DNA of 64,000 nucleotides from Pseudomonas sp. LS-2 (GTDB lineage Bacteria > Pseudomonadota > Gammaproteobacteria > Pseudomonadales > Pseudomonadaceae). The position numbers and the translations under genes are program-made. Below, piece after piece: positions 1-8,454 of this stretch (position 1 is the first letter of the stretch; the number at the start of each line of letters is the position of its first letter). The stretch covers positions 180,926 to 244,925 of the forward strand of contig NZ_QXTJ01000033.1 of assembly GCF_003605735.1 (NCBI RefSeq). The letters run 5' to 3'. The notes under the pieces are model-generated. The model searched no databases. It was not told the origin of the DNA and was given only the letters and a program-made list of their open reading frames with translations.

Positions 1-252
1 TCCCGGAAACAACAACCGCGCCTGATAACCCGGCACGTTCAGCAGCGTTTCCAGATGGTCGAAGATCTCTGCGACTTCCAACTGCGCGTTGTTCAGTCCC
101 AGCGCTGCGAGGCGCGCAGTGTTCAGCGCGTGATTAACCTCGCTGGGGTGCTGCAGGATCAGCACACGGGTGCGGCTGTCGAGTTGTGGAATCAGCGCGC
201 ACAGGCAGTGATTTTCCGGCCGCAGGCAACGTTCGCAACGAGCACGTGACAT
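1..252 (-). CDS. DTW-domain protein (tRNA-uridine aminocarboxypropyltransferase type), 3' part outside window
   Basis: Reading leftwards from the ATG at 250-252, an open frame of 84 codons runs off the window. It opens with a zinc-ribbon-like cysteine cluster (MSRARCERCLRPENHCLC) followed by a short segment ending LILQHPSE, the usual N-terminus of DTW-domain proteins. In that family (TapT/YfiP type) the enzyme transfers the 3-amino-3-carboxypropyl group of S-adenosylmethionine to a uridine in tRNA. The DTW motif itself lies beyond the window. The gene begins 12 bases after the stop of gbuR on the same strand, so the two may be co-transcribed. Confidence 0.8.
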   Translation of the reverse strand, partial: MSRARCERCLRPENHCLCALIPQLDSRTRVLILQHPSEVNHALNTARLAALGLNNAQLEVAEIFDHLETLLNVPGYQARLLFPG

Positions 253-264
253 GGTCCAGCCCTC

Positions 265-1158
265 TTAAAGCGGGTTGAGCTGCGCTTTGAGCAGATCGCG
301 AAACGTCTGGATCAACGGCTCGCGACTGCGGCCCCGACGCAGGATCATCGAAAAAGGCGCTTGGTAGCCAAAGGTCGCCGGCAATAACACCCGCAGATGC
401 CCGGAATCGACCCACGACTGCGCATAGTGTTCCGGCAGATAGCCGATATACGCGCCGGACAGCACCAGAATCAGCTGCGCCTCCATACTCTCCACGGTCG
501 CTGCGCTGTGCTTGAAGCCATGCCGCGCCAGCTCCGCCTGACTCCAGTAACCACGCCCGACCATGCGCTGCTGGGTGATCACCGGCTCTGGAATGCGTCG
601 CTCGGCAAATAGCGGATGGCGACTGCTGCAATAGAGCCAATGCTGTTCGCGGTACAGGGGCTGATACAGCAGGCCGTTCATGCGCGTGGAAAAGGAACCG
701 ATGGCCAGATCGAGGCGGTTGTCCAGCACGCCCAGTTGCAGTTCATATGGGCTCATGACCGACAGGTGCAAATGCACCGCCGGATGCTCCTCGCTGTAGG
801 CGCCGATCACTTCGGCGAAAGGCAATGCGCGGTCGCTGACCGTGGAGTCCAGCACGCCCAGATTGAGCGTCCCGCGCAGTTCGCCCTTGAGTGCGGCTGC
901 GTAGAGTTCGAAGCCCTCCAGCTCACCGAGCAGTCGCAGGGTTTCCTGATGAAACAGCTCGCCTTTGCTGGTCAGGCTGAAACCGCCTCGGCCACGGTGG
1001 CACAGTACGATACCCAGCGCCGACTCCAACTGGCTCATGTAGGTGCTGATCGCCGAAGTCGACAGATTGAGTTCCTGCTGCGCACTGGCAAAGCCCTGAT
1101 GGCGGACCACGCAGACGAAGATGCGCAGCAGTTTCAGATCGGGTAGTGCGTTGGCCAT
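265..1158 (-). CDS. gbuR: LysR-type transcriptional regulator, GbuR-like
   Basis: 297 residues, the usual LTTR length. An N-terminal winged helix-turn-helix (residues about 5-65; FASAQQELNLSTSAISTYMS is the recognition region) is followed by a periplasmic-binding-protein-like effector domain. It is transcribed divergently from the guanidinobutyrase gene 166 bases away, the classic layout of a LysR regulator and its target. In P. aeruginosa the LysR regulator beside gbuA is GbuR, which induces gbuA in response to 4-guanidinobutyrate. That assignment is by position and family; the ligand cannot be read from the sequence. Confidence 0.8.
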   Translation of the reverse strand: MANALPDLKLLRIFVCVVRHQGFASAQQELNLSTSAISTYMSQLESALGIVLCHRGRGGFSLTSKGELFHQETLRLLGELEGFELYAAALKGELRGTLNLGVLDSTVSDRALPFAEVIGAYSEEHPAVHLHLSVMSPYELQLGVLDNRLDLAIGSFSTRMNGLLYQPLYREQHWLYCSSRHPLFAERRIPEPVITQQRMVGRGYWSQAELARHGFKHSAATVESMEAQLILVLSGAYIGYLPEHYAQSWVDSGHLRVLLPATFGYQAPFSMILRRGRSREPLIQTFRDLLKAQLNPL

Positions 1159-1324
1159 GATGCGTCCGGGAAGAGTTTTCGCTGTAGCAATTCGCGCAGC
1201 TTACCCGATACTTCAGAAATCTCTGAACTAAGTATTTTGCCTCAGCGATTGTTCGCAGCCCGCCCCGTTCGCAGAATCCGCCCAGTGCTTACAACTATTA
1301 ATAACTCACCGATGAGGCAATCCC
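1159..1324. promoter_or_regulatory. gbuR/gbuA divergent control region with a candidate operator
   Basis: This 166-bp divergent intergenic region holds an interrupted inverted repeat at 1208-1235: ATACTT at 1208-1213 answers AAGTAT at 1230-1235, and CAGA at 1214-1217 answers TCTG at 1222-1225. Its size and position suit a LysR-type binding site. No convincing -35/-10 pair could be fixed by eye. Confidence 0.4.
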
Positions 1325-2275
1325 GTGGACAAGATTTTCCACCAACCACTGGGCGGCAACGAAATGCCGCGCTTCGCCGGCATCGCAACCATGATGCGTC
1401 TGCCACACCTGCAAACGGCCGCGGGCCTCGATGCCGCCTTCATCGGCGTGCCTCTGGACATCGGCACGTCGCTGCGCGCTGGCACCCGTTTCGGACCTCG
1501 TGAAATCCGCGCCGAATCGGTGATGATCCGTCCTTACAACATGGCCACGGGCGCTGCGCCCTTCGACTCGCTGTCGGTTGCCGACATCGGTGACGTCGCG
1601 ATCAATACGTTCAACCTGCTGGACGCCGTACGCATCATCGAAGAGGCCTACGACGGCTTTCTCGAGCACGGCATCATCCCGCTGACCCTGGGCGGCGACC
1701 ATACCATCACGTTGCCGATCCTGCGGGCGATCCACAAGAAACACGGCAAGGTCGGTCTGGTTCACATCGACGCCCATGCTGACGTCAACGATCACATGTT
1801 CGGCGAAAAGATTGCCCACGGCACTACCTTCCGCCGCGCAGTCGAAGAAGGTCTGCTCGATTGCGATCGCGTGGTGCAGATCGGTCTGCGCGCACAGGGC
1901 TACACCGCCGAAGATTTCAACTGGAGCCGCAAACAGGGCTTCCGCGTGGTGCAGGCCGAAGAGTGCTGGCACAAATCGCTGGCGCCTCTGATGGCTGAAG
2001 TGCGTGAGAAAGTCGGCGGCGGGCCGGTGTATCTGAGCTTCGATATCGACGGTATCGACCCGGCTTGGGCGCCAGGCACCGGGACCCCGGAAATTGGCGG
2101 CCTGACCACCATTCAAGCCATCGAAATCATCCGTGGCTGCCAAGGCCTGGACCTGATCGGCTGCGATCTGGTAGAAGTCTCGCCGCCGTACGACACCACC
2201 GGCAATACGTCATTGCTGGGCGCCAACCTTCTGTACGAAATGCTCTGCGTACTGCCCGGGGTTACACACCGCTAA
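1325..2275 (+). CDS. gbuA: guanidinobutyrase / agmatinase-family ureohydrolase
   Basis: 316 residues, the family length. The binuclear manganese-site motifs of the arginase superfamily are present: GGDHT (about residue 120), DAHAD (about 147) and SFDIDGIDP (about 237). The start region (MDKIFHQPLGGNEMPRF) closely resembles Pseudomonas GbuA as I recall it. The enzyme would hydrolyse 4-guanidinobutyrate to 4-aminobutyrate and urea in the arginine decarboxylase/oxidase routes; agmatinase activity is the alternative. The divergent gbuR-like regulator and the transporter downstream support a guanidino-compound catabolic unit. Confidence 0.88.
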   Translation: MDKIFHQPLGGNEMPRFAGIATMMRLPHLQTAAGLDAAFIGVPLDIGTSLRAGTRFGPREIRAESVMIRPYNMATGAAPFDSLSVADIGDVAINTFNLLDAVRIIEEAYDGFLEHGIIPLTLGGDHTITLPILRAIHKKHGKVGLVHIDAHADVNDHMFGEKIAHGTTFRRAVEEGLLDCDRVVQIGLRAQGYTAEDFNWSRKQGFRVVQAEECWHKSLAPLMAEVREKVGGGPVYLSFDIDGIDPAWAPGTGTPEIGGLTTIQAIEIIRGCQGLDLIGCDLVEVSPPYDTTGNTSLLGANLLYEMLCVLPGVTHR

Positions 2276-2300
2276 AGGGTTGATCGGCAAGATCGATCCC

Positions 2301-2366
2301 GTAGCAGTCCGGCTTGCCGGCGGTGGCGTCCTTGAGATCGCCACCGCCGGCAAGCCGGACTGCTAC
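2301..2366. repeat. REPIN family A, copy 1
   Basis: Near-perfect 66-bp inverted repeat. The left arm begins GTAGCAGTCCGGCTTGCCGG and the right arm is its reverse complement. It sits between gbuA and the symporter gene. Further copies lie at 13788, 33320, 47902 and 49933. Confidence 0.9.
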
Positions 2367-2494
2367 AGGGCACGTTAGCAACCGCACAACACCATTCAGA
2401 ACAACTCAGAAAACAGCCTTCACCGCTGACTGCCTGCGCCGTCTCAGCCGGATGATTCGCGTTTCACTATAAAAACAATGATTGGAGACACTCC

Positions 2495-3874
2495 ATGGCT
2501 TTAGATATTTTCGTCGTGCTGATCTACGCAGCCGGCATGCTGGTGCTGGGCTGGTACGGCATGCGCAAGGCCAAGACCCACGAAGACTACCTGGTGGCGG
2601 GTCGAAATCTCGGTCCGAGCCTGTACATGGGCACCATGGCCGCCACCGTACTGGGGGGCGCCTCCACTGTCGGTACGGTCCGCCTGGGTTATGTTCACGG
2701 CATTTCCGGCTTCTGGCTGTGCGCGGCACTGGGCCTGGGCATCATTGCGCTGAACCTGTTCCTCGCCAAACCGCTGCTCAAGCTGCGCATCTTCACCGTC
2801 ACCCAGATCCTCGAAAAACGCTATAACTCGACGGCCCGTCAGGCCAGTGCAGTGATCATGCTGGCCTATGCGCTGATGATCGGCGTGACGTCGATTCTCG
2901 CCATCGGCACGGTCATGCAAGTGCTGTTCGATCTGCCGTTCTGGGTGTCTGTGTTGTTGGGCGGCGGCGTGGTCGTGGTGTACTCGACCATCGGCGGCAT
3001 GTGGTCACTGACCCTGACCGACATCGTGCAATTCGTGATCAAGACCGTCGGCCTGATGTTCATCCTGTTGCCGATCTGTCTGTACCGCGTCGGCGGTTGG
3101 GACGAACTGGTCGCCAAACTGCCGGCGTCGAGCTTCAGCTGGACCAGCATCGGCTGGGACACCATCATCACGTACTTTCTGATCTACTTCTTCGGCATCC
3201 TGATCGGTCAGGATATCTGGCAGCGCGTGTTCACCGCGCGCACCGAGAAAGTTGCCCAGTACGCAGGTTCGATTGCCGGCGTGTACTGCATCATCTACGG
3301 CCTGGCCTGCGCTCTGATCGGCATGGCGGCCCATGTTTTGCTGCCTGATCTTGCCAACGTCAACACCGCGTTCGCGGCCATCGTCAAAGCCTCGCTACCG
3401 GACGGCATTCGTGGTCTGGTGATCGCCGCCGCTCTGGCGGCCATGATGTCCACTGCCAGCGCCGGTCTGCTGGCTGCATCGACCACCCTGACCGAAGATC
3501 TGCTGCCGAAACTGCGTGGCGGCAAACAATCGAGCCTGGGCATCAACCGTCTGTTCACGGCCTTGACCGGCATCGTCGTGCTGGCAATCGCACTGGTGGT
3601 CAACGACGTGATCAGCGCCCTGACCCTTGCCTATAACCTGCTGGTAGGCGGCATGCTGATTCCGCTGATCGGTGCGATTTACTGGAAACGCGCCACTACC
3701 GCTGGCGCCATCACCAGCATGACCCTGGGCTTCGTGACGGCACTGGTGTTCATGTTCAAGGATGGCCTGGACGCCAACACGCCGATCTACTACAGCCTGG
3801 CGATCAGTCTGATGAGTTTCGTGGTAGTGAGCCTCGTTTTGCCACGTCCTGCGCCGATTGCCAGCGCGGCGTGA
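2495..3874 (+). CDS. sodium:solute symporter family (SSS) permease
   Basis: 459 residues with about 12-13 hydrophobic segments. The N-terminal pattern (a helix, then EDYLVAGRNLG and ATVLGGASTVG) is typical of the SSS family of sodium-coupled importers. TTGGAGAC precedes the ATG at 2495. In P. aeruginosa a transporter of this family sits in the gbuA neighbourhood, so uptake of guanidinobutyrate or a related compound is a reasonable inference. The substrate cannot be read from the sequence. A strong terminator follows. Confidence 0.85.
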   Translation: MALDIFVVLIYAAGMLVLGWYGMRKAKTHEDYLVAGRNLGPSLYMGTMAATVLGGASTVGTVRLGYVHGISGFWLCAALGLGIIALNLFLAKPLLKLRIFTVTQILEKRYNSTARQASAVIMLAYALMIGVTSILAIGTVMQVLFDLPFWVSVLLGGGVVVVYSTIGGMWSLTLTDIVQFVIKTVGLMFILLPICLYRVGGWDELVAKLPASSFSWTSIGWDTIITYFLIYFFGILIGQDIWQRVFTARTEKVAQYAGSIAGVYCIIYGLACALIGMAAHVLLPDLANVNTAFAAIVKASLPDGIRGLVIAAALAAMMSTASAGLLAASTTLTEDLLPKLRGGKQSSLGINRLFTALTGIVVLAIALVVNDVISALTLAYNLLVGGMLIPLIGAIYWKRATTAGAITSMTLGFVTALVFMFKDGLDANTPIYYSLAISLMSFVVVSLVLPRPAPIASAA

Positions 3875-3901
3875 TAAGCCGTAACGCGCATGAAACAGAT
3901 T

Positions 3902-3924
3902 GGGCGTCTTCGGACGCCCTTTTT
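3902..3924 (+). terminator. rho-independent terminator after the SSS gene
   Basis: A perfect stem GGGCGTC (3902-3908), TTCG tetraloop and GACGCCC (3913-3919), followed by TTTTT. It lies 27 bases after the permease stop codon. Confidence 0.93.
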
Positions 3925-4125
3925 ATGCGCGGTTACAAAAAAACCCTGTGCCGTGGACGATCCGGAGTATGAGAGTTGGGCTAGCCTTAACCGGGACAGC
4001 AATTTGGCATCGGGGGCCGTGGCGACGCAGCCTTCAGGGAGAACATTGAAGCCCGCTGTCACGCGACATGCCTCTGTTTCATGTAGTCGGGGTGATTTTC
4101 GAACACGTCAACGCAGAGGCTTGCC

Positions 4126-4416
4126 ATGGATCGAACTGAAATCAAACAGCACGTTATTGACACACTTGGAAAGATCCTCGTCGACAAATCGCTGATTCAG
4201 GAAAAGGACGACGCGCTGCTCAGCGAGCTGGTACTGGACGAAGAGGATTTCACAAAGTTTTTTTCCAGCCTGCAGGACGATTTCGACATTGTGCTTCCGC
4301 ACCGCGTCAAAGCCGATATCTCTCACCTCCCCGAGCATTCCAGCTACAGCCAACTGACGTTGCAGGGGCTGGTCGACCTGATTCTGACGCAAATGAAAGG
4401 CACGAAAAAACATTGA
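4126..4416 (+). CDS. small acyl-carrier-protein-like protein without the phosphopantetheine serine
   Basis: 96 residues, ATG preceded by AGAGG. The helix pattern resembles acyl carrier proteins: a long first helix, then ELVLDEEDFTKFFSSLQDDF running into DIVLP, which matches the ACP helix-II pattern (xDSLDxVEL...EEEFDxxIP), and a final short helix. The serine that would carry 4'-phosphopantetheine is replaced by acidic residues (LDEEDF). If the fold is right, it cannot be a normal acyl carrier. No biosynthetic genes adjoin it. The fold assignment is inference from pattern only. An imperfect terminator follows at 4495. Confidence 0.6.
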   Translation: MDRTEIKQHVIDTLGKILVDKSLIQEKDDALLSELVLDEEDFTKFFSSLQDDFDIVLPHRVKADISHLPEHSSYSQLTLQGLVDLILTQMKGTKKH

Positions 4417-4494
4417 ACGCAGATGCGTTCGATTCCTGATAAACGTAGGGCTAGTAGAAAGTTTCGCCAACACGAACGGCAGCGAAAAGACAGG

Positions 4495-4527
4495 AGCGGG
4501 CTATCAGGCGATAGCTCCGCTGTTTTT
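4495..4527 (+). terminator. probable terminator after the ACP-like gene
   Basis: The hairpin pairs AGCGG-GCTATC (4495-4505) with GATAGC-T-CCGCT (4510-4521), one base bulged, then TTTTT at 4523-4527. It lies about 80 bases beyond the stop codon and between two convergent genes. Confidence 0.65.
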
Positions 4528-4548
4528 CAATGTAAGACTTGCCCTCGC

Positions 4549-4674
4549 TCAGCGGCGCGGGCGACGACGCTCATCATCATCGGTACGTACAGGAATGGGC
4601 TGCAACTTCGGCCGCTCGATCAAACCCAGTGCGACACCCACATCGTGAAGCCACTCTTGCAATTTGCTGTTCAT
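4549..4674 (-). CDS. conserved 41-residue basic protein
   Basis: A small open frame starting MNSKLQEWLHDVGVALGLIE and ending in an arginine-rich tail (DDDERRRPRR). A good ribosome-binding site (AAGGGGG, seven bases ahead of the ATG) precedes it. I recall near-identical small proteins in other pseudomonads, but no function. An amphipathic helix followed by a charged tail is all that can be seen. It is transcribed towards the ACP-like gene. Confidence 0.65.
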   Translation of the reverse strand: MNSKLQEWLHDVGVALGLIERPKLQPIPVRTDDDERRRPRR

Positions 4675-4855
4675 ATAACGCCCCCTTCAGGGAAATACCC
4701 GGCAGCCAACTTCTGACCTACCTACGCAGATCATAGTGCTAAGTCGCACTTTACGCCTGCTACTGAGTGTCGCGGGAGGAAATTTTCCCTTTCTTTACGC
4801 TAAGACATTTCCAGACAGCCAATCGAAAGATTCAGACGACCAACGGTCGTCATTT

Positions 4856-6307
4856 TCAACCGGTGACGGCGGGGCCGAACGCCGTCCCCTCATGGGCCTG
4901 ACTGCGACGGGCGAACATGAAGAACAGTGCGCCACCGAGAAAACACCCTGTGAACCAGGCGAAATTGGCCATCGGCTGCAGCGCCGGAATGAAGGTGATG
5001 GCAATGCCCACCAGTGTCGACAGGATCAGCGCCTTCACTGCGGTGTAGTTGACCCCGCCGCTATACCAGTAGCGGCCGGTTGGACCGTCGTTAAACAGTG
5101 CATCGACGTCAATCTGCTGCTTCTTGATCAGGTAGTAGTCCACCAGCAAGATGCCGAACAGTGGGCCGATGAACGCCGCGAGCACATCCAGGGTGTAGTG
5201 GATGACTTGCGGGTTGTTGAACAGATTCCACGGCGTAATGAAGATCGAGGCCACTGCGGCGATCATCCCGCCTACCCGCCAGCTGATCTGGCTGGGTGCC
5301 ACGTTGGCAAAGTCGAACGCAGGCGACACGAAGTTGGCGACGATGTTGATGCCGATGGTGGCAGTCACGAAAGCGAATGCGCCCAACAACACCGCCACGT
5401 CATTGTCGATTCGCGCCACGGTGGCGATGGGGTCGTGCAGCATTTCCCCGAACACAGGCAGCGTGCCTGAGACGATCACCACGGTGACCAGCGAAAAGGC
5501 CAGAAAGTTGACCGGTAGCCCCCAGAAGTTGCCGCGACGGACTTCGGACATGCTGCGGCAGTAACGGCTGAAATCGCCGAAGTTGAGCGTTGGCCCGGAG
5601 AAATACGACACCACCAGCGCAGTGGCCATGATCACTTGGGAAACGGCTTCCCAGCCCGTAAGGGATTTTTCCGACAGCGTGAAACTGATGTTCGCCCACC
5701 CGGCTTTCCAGACAATCCAGCCGGCCAGCATGAACATCACCGCGTAAACCACCGGCCCCGCCCAGTCGATGAAGCGACGAATCGAATCCATGCCGGTCCA
5801 GAACACGGCGGCCTGAACCAGCCACAGCGCCAGGAAGCCCAACCATCCAAGGTACGACAAACCGGCGAAATGCGGCTCGGCGTACACCGACATCTGCGGG
5901 AAGAATCGCAGGACCACGATGATCAATGCGCTGGACGCCAGATAGGTCTGAACCCCGTACCAGGCGACCGCGATCAGGCCACGAATCACCGCCGGAATAT
6001 TCGCCCCGAACACACCAAACGCTAACCGGCAGATCACGGGATAAGGAACGGCCGCCTGCTGACTGGGTTTGGCCAGCAGGTTGGCGATGACCTGAATAAT
6101 GCAGATCCCCACGAGCAATGCGATCAGCACTTGCCAGCTCGCCAGGCCCAATGCGAACAGGCTCGCGGCGAAGACATAGCCGCCCACGCTGTGCACGTCA
6201 CTCATCCAGAACGCAAAAATGTTGTACCAGGTCCACTTCTGCGGCAGGGGACCGAGGTCTTCGTTATATAAGCGGGGGCTGTAACCTTTGGGCATTGGCT
6301 CGGTCAT
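4856..6307 (-). CDS. NCS1 family nucleobase/allantoin-type cation symporter
   Basis: 483 residues from the ATG at 6305-6307, chosen because AGGGAG lies just ahead and MTEPMPKGYSPRLYNEDLGP is the usual NCS1 start; an upstream in-frame start would add about 99 unlikely residues. About 12 membrane segments. NCS1 hallmarks include WTWYNIFAFWMSDVHSVGGY in helix 1 and the helix 6/8 regions (FSGPTLNFGDFSRY, FVSPAFDFANVAPSQISWR). Members import cytosine, allantoin, hydantoins, thiamine or related rings. It belongs to the gbu neighbourhood, so a nitrogen-source importer is likely; the substrate is not known. Confidence 0.85.
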   Translation of the reverse strand: MTEPMPKGYSPRLYNEDLGPLPQKWTWYNIFAFWMSDVHSVGGYVFAASLFALGLASWQVLIALLVGICIIQVIANLLAKPSQQAAVPYPVICRLAFGVFGANIPAVIRGLIAVAWYGVQTYLASSALIIVVLRFFPQMSVYAEPHFAGLSYLGWLGFLALWLVQAAVFWTGMDSIRRFIDWAGPVVYAVMFMLAGWIVWKAGWANISFTLSEKSLTGWEAVSQVIMATALVVSYFSGPTLNFGDFSRYCRSMSEVRRGNFWGLPVNFLAFSLVTVVIVSGTLPVFGEMLHDPIATVARIDNDVAVLLGAFAFVTATIGINIVANFVSPAFDFANVAPSQISWRVGGMIAAVASIFITPWNLFNNPQVIHYTLDVLAAFIGPLFGILLVDYYLIKKQQIDVDALFNDGPTGRYWYSGGVNYTAVKALILSTLVGIAITFIPALQPMANFAWFTGCFLGGALFFMFARRSQAHEGTAFGPAVTG

Positions 6308-6621
6308 CGCATTTCTCCCTGAAAGGACAAACGGGCTCCCGAAAACAGATCTGCCTGACACACTGCGTACGGGAGCGCGCATGGGTTGTATACGCGTTGA
6401 TACGCAGAATGCGTGCCATAGGGATAACAGGCAGCGCAAACCGGCGCGCAGTACCGATTCTGAAAGGGCTGAAAGATGAAGAGCCGATGGATGGCGACTA
6501 GCTAACAAGCTATGTGGCGCCCGCTCGCAGTGCAGCCGTGCCAGATGCCGGTGCACGTTCGGACTTGAATCAATCAAGGCGGCGGAATGTATACACCAAT
6601 CCATCTACTTGTTTTGTTAAC

Positions 6622-6695
6622 TCTGTATAAGCCCGGCTTGCCGACGACGGTTAACGTCCTGCCACCAACGTCGGCACGCCAGACGGCTACAGGCG
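6622..6695. repeat. degenerate REPIN-like palindrome
   Basis: A decayed relative of family A: CCCGGCTTGCCGACGACGG on the left, and an imperfect reverse complement ending GACGGCTACAGG on the right. The rest of 6308-6701 holds only the leader of the NCS1 gene; I see no gene there. Confidence 0.55.
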
Positions 6696-6701
6696 CCGAG
6701 G

Positions 6702-8180
6702 CTAATCCGGCAACTGCACCAACCCGTCCTCATCAGTCATTGCGCGTTCCAGCAGATCTGCCGGTAGATTCTTGCTCGCGCGCGCGCCCAGCAGCTTGAG
6801 CTGCTCGCTACGACTGACCAGATTGCCGCGACCTTCAACCAGCTTGTTTCGCGCCGCGCCATAGGCTTTATCCAGCTGCTGCAGGCGGCTGCCCACCTCG
6901 TCCAGGTCCTGAATGAACAGCACGAACTTGTCGTAGAGCCACCCTGCGCGCTCGGCGATTTCCCGTGCGTTCTGGCTTTGGCGCTCCTGCTTCCACAAGC
7001 TGTCGATGACCCGCAGCGTCGCCAGCAATGTCGTTGGACTGACGATCACGATATTGCGGTCGAACGCGTCCTGGAACATGTTCGGCTCGGCCTGCAATGC
7101 CGCCGAAAACGCCGCCTCGATCGGCACGAACAGCAACACGAAATCCAGGCTGTGCAACCCTTCGAGTCGTTTGTAGTCCTTGCCGGACAGGCCTTTTACA
7201 TGATTGCGCAACGAAAGCACGTGCTGTTTCAACGCGACCTGCGCGATCACTTCGTCGTCGGCGGACACATATTGCTGATACGCGGTGAGGCTGACCTTGG
7301 CGTCGACCACTACCTGCTTGTCGCCGGGCAGCATGATCAACACGTCGGGCTGGAACCGCTCGCCATCCGGGCCCTTGAGGCTGACCTGCGTCTGGTACTC
7401 ACGCCCCTTCTCGAGCCCGGCATGCTCAAGCACCCGCTCCAGAATCAACTCGCCCCAATTGCCCTGAGTCTTCTGGCCTTTGAGCGCCCGGGTCAGATTG
7501 GTGGCCTCATCGCTCAGGCGTTGGTTGAGCTGCTGCAGGCGCTCCAGTTCCTTGCCCAGCGAAAAGCGCTCGCGGGCCTCCTGTTGATAGCTTTCCTCAA
7601 CCCGCTTTTCGAACGACTGAATGCGTTCCTTGAGCGGGTTGAGCAACTGCCCCAACTGCTGCTGACTGGTCTCGGCGAAACGCTGTTCGCGCTCATCGAA
7701 GATTTTCCCGGCGAGCTCCGCAAACTGCGCGCGCAGCTCATCGCGGGAGCCTTGCAGGTCATTCAGACGCTGCTGATGGCTTTCCTGCTGCTCACGCAGT
7801 TCGGCATTGAGGGATGCACATTGCGAGTCCAGTCGACGCAGCTCCGCTTCCTTGATTGCGCGCTCCTGCCCCAAGGTCTCCTGAACCTGGCGAGCAGCAT
7901 CCTGCTGCTGTCGCAGAAGCTCCACCTCACGGCGCAATGCGGCAAGGTCGGCCTGCTTGACCGCATTGGCCTGCCCCAGATCGCTGATTTCGTCGCGGCA
8001 GGCGTCGAGCTGAGCATTCAAGCCGTCCTGAGCCATTTGCGCGTTACTCAGGCGCTCATCAAGCAAGGCGGCGTCCGCTTCCCGTTGCGCCACTCTTCGC
8101 TGCAGGTGCCACGCCAATGCCAGCAACGGCAACGCCGCTGCCCCCAATCCCAGCAACACACTGGTGAGGTCCAAAGCCAT
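6702..8180 (-). CDS. rmuC: DNA recombination protein RmuC
   Basis: 492 residues. There is an N-terminal membrane helix (residues about 5-25), a long glutamine- and arginine-rich coiled coil (about 30-210), and the RmuC nuclease-like domain (about 235-450: GNWGELILERVLEHAGL, QPDVLIMLPGDKQVVVDAKV, FVPIEAAFSAAL). RmuC limits recombination between inverted repeats and is predicted to be an endonuclease of the PD-(D/E)XK type; the VVVDAKV strand fits that. Start ATG at 8178-8180. No close neighbour on the same strand. Confidence 0.95.
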   Translation of the reverse strand: MALDLTSVLLGLGAAALPLLALAWHLQRRVAQREADAALLDERLSNAQMAQDGLNAQLDACRDEISDLGQANAVKQADLAALRREVELLRQQQDAARQVQETLGQERAIKEAELRRLDSQCASLNAELREQQESHQQRLNDLQGSRDELRAQFAELAGKIFDEREQRFAETSQQQLGQLLNPLKERIQSFEKRVEESYQQEARERFSLGKELERLQQLNQRLSDEATNLTRALKGQKTQGNWGELILERVLEHAGLEKGREYQTQVSLKGPDGERFQPDVLIMLPGDKQVVVDAKVSLTAYQQYVSADDEVIAQVALKQHVLSLRNHVKGLSGKDYKRLEGLHSLDFVLLFVPIEAAFSAALQAEPNMFQDAFDRNIVIVSPTTLLATLRVIDSLWKQERQSQNAREIAERAGWLYDKFVLFIQDLDEVGSRLQQLDKAYGAARNKLVEGRGNLVSRSEQLKLLGARASKNLPADLLERAMTDEDGLVQLPD

Positions 8181-8328
8181 AACGATTCCCCAACTCCACG
8201 GTTCATGCTGGCGGCATTATGCGCAGAACGGCCGATGGCGTCAGATTCTGATTGGCGATAAGCCCGGGAAGGAAGAAAAGCGTAGCGCATTCGCGCAAAG
8301 GCGCGCACTAGAGCGAGCGCTTGGGACA

Positions 8329-8349
8329 ATCCACAGAACCTGTGGATAA
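8329..8349. promoter_or_regulatory. DnaA-box palindrome
   Basis: ATCCACAG (8329-8336), a 3-base spacer and CTGTGGAT (8340-8347) form a perfect inverted repeat. The right half extends to TGTGGATAA (8341-8349), an exact match to the DnaA-box consensus TTATCCACA on the other strand. Function unknown; it lies upstream of rmuC and could bind DnaA. Confidence 0.5.
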
Positions 8350-8426
8350 CTCAGTGGACAAGCCCCCTTTAACCTCCGCAAACGCAGGTAGAATGGGGCC
8401 TGCGTTCAAACTGACGATTTTTTCAC

Positions 8427-8454
8427 CAATGAAAAAAAGCGATGCTTTTCATTG
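8427..8454. repeat. AT-rich hairpin
   Basis: CAATGAAAA-AA-AGC (8427-8440) and GCTTTTCATTG (8444-8454) form an 11-bp stem around GAT. It is followed by ACTTAA rather than a T-run, so it is not a standard terminator on the plus strand. Confidence 0.45.

Noticed and set aside
6308..6604. N-terminal extension of the NCS1 transporter to 6604
   Set aside because: The extra 99 residues do not look like the family and the ATG at 6307 has a good ribosome-binding site.
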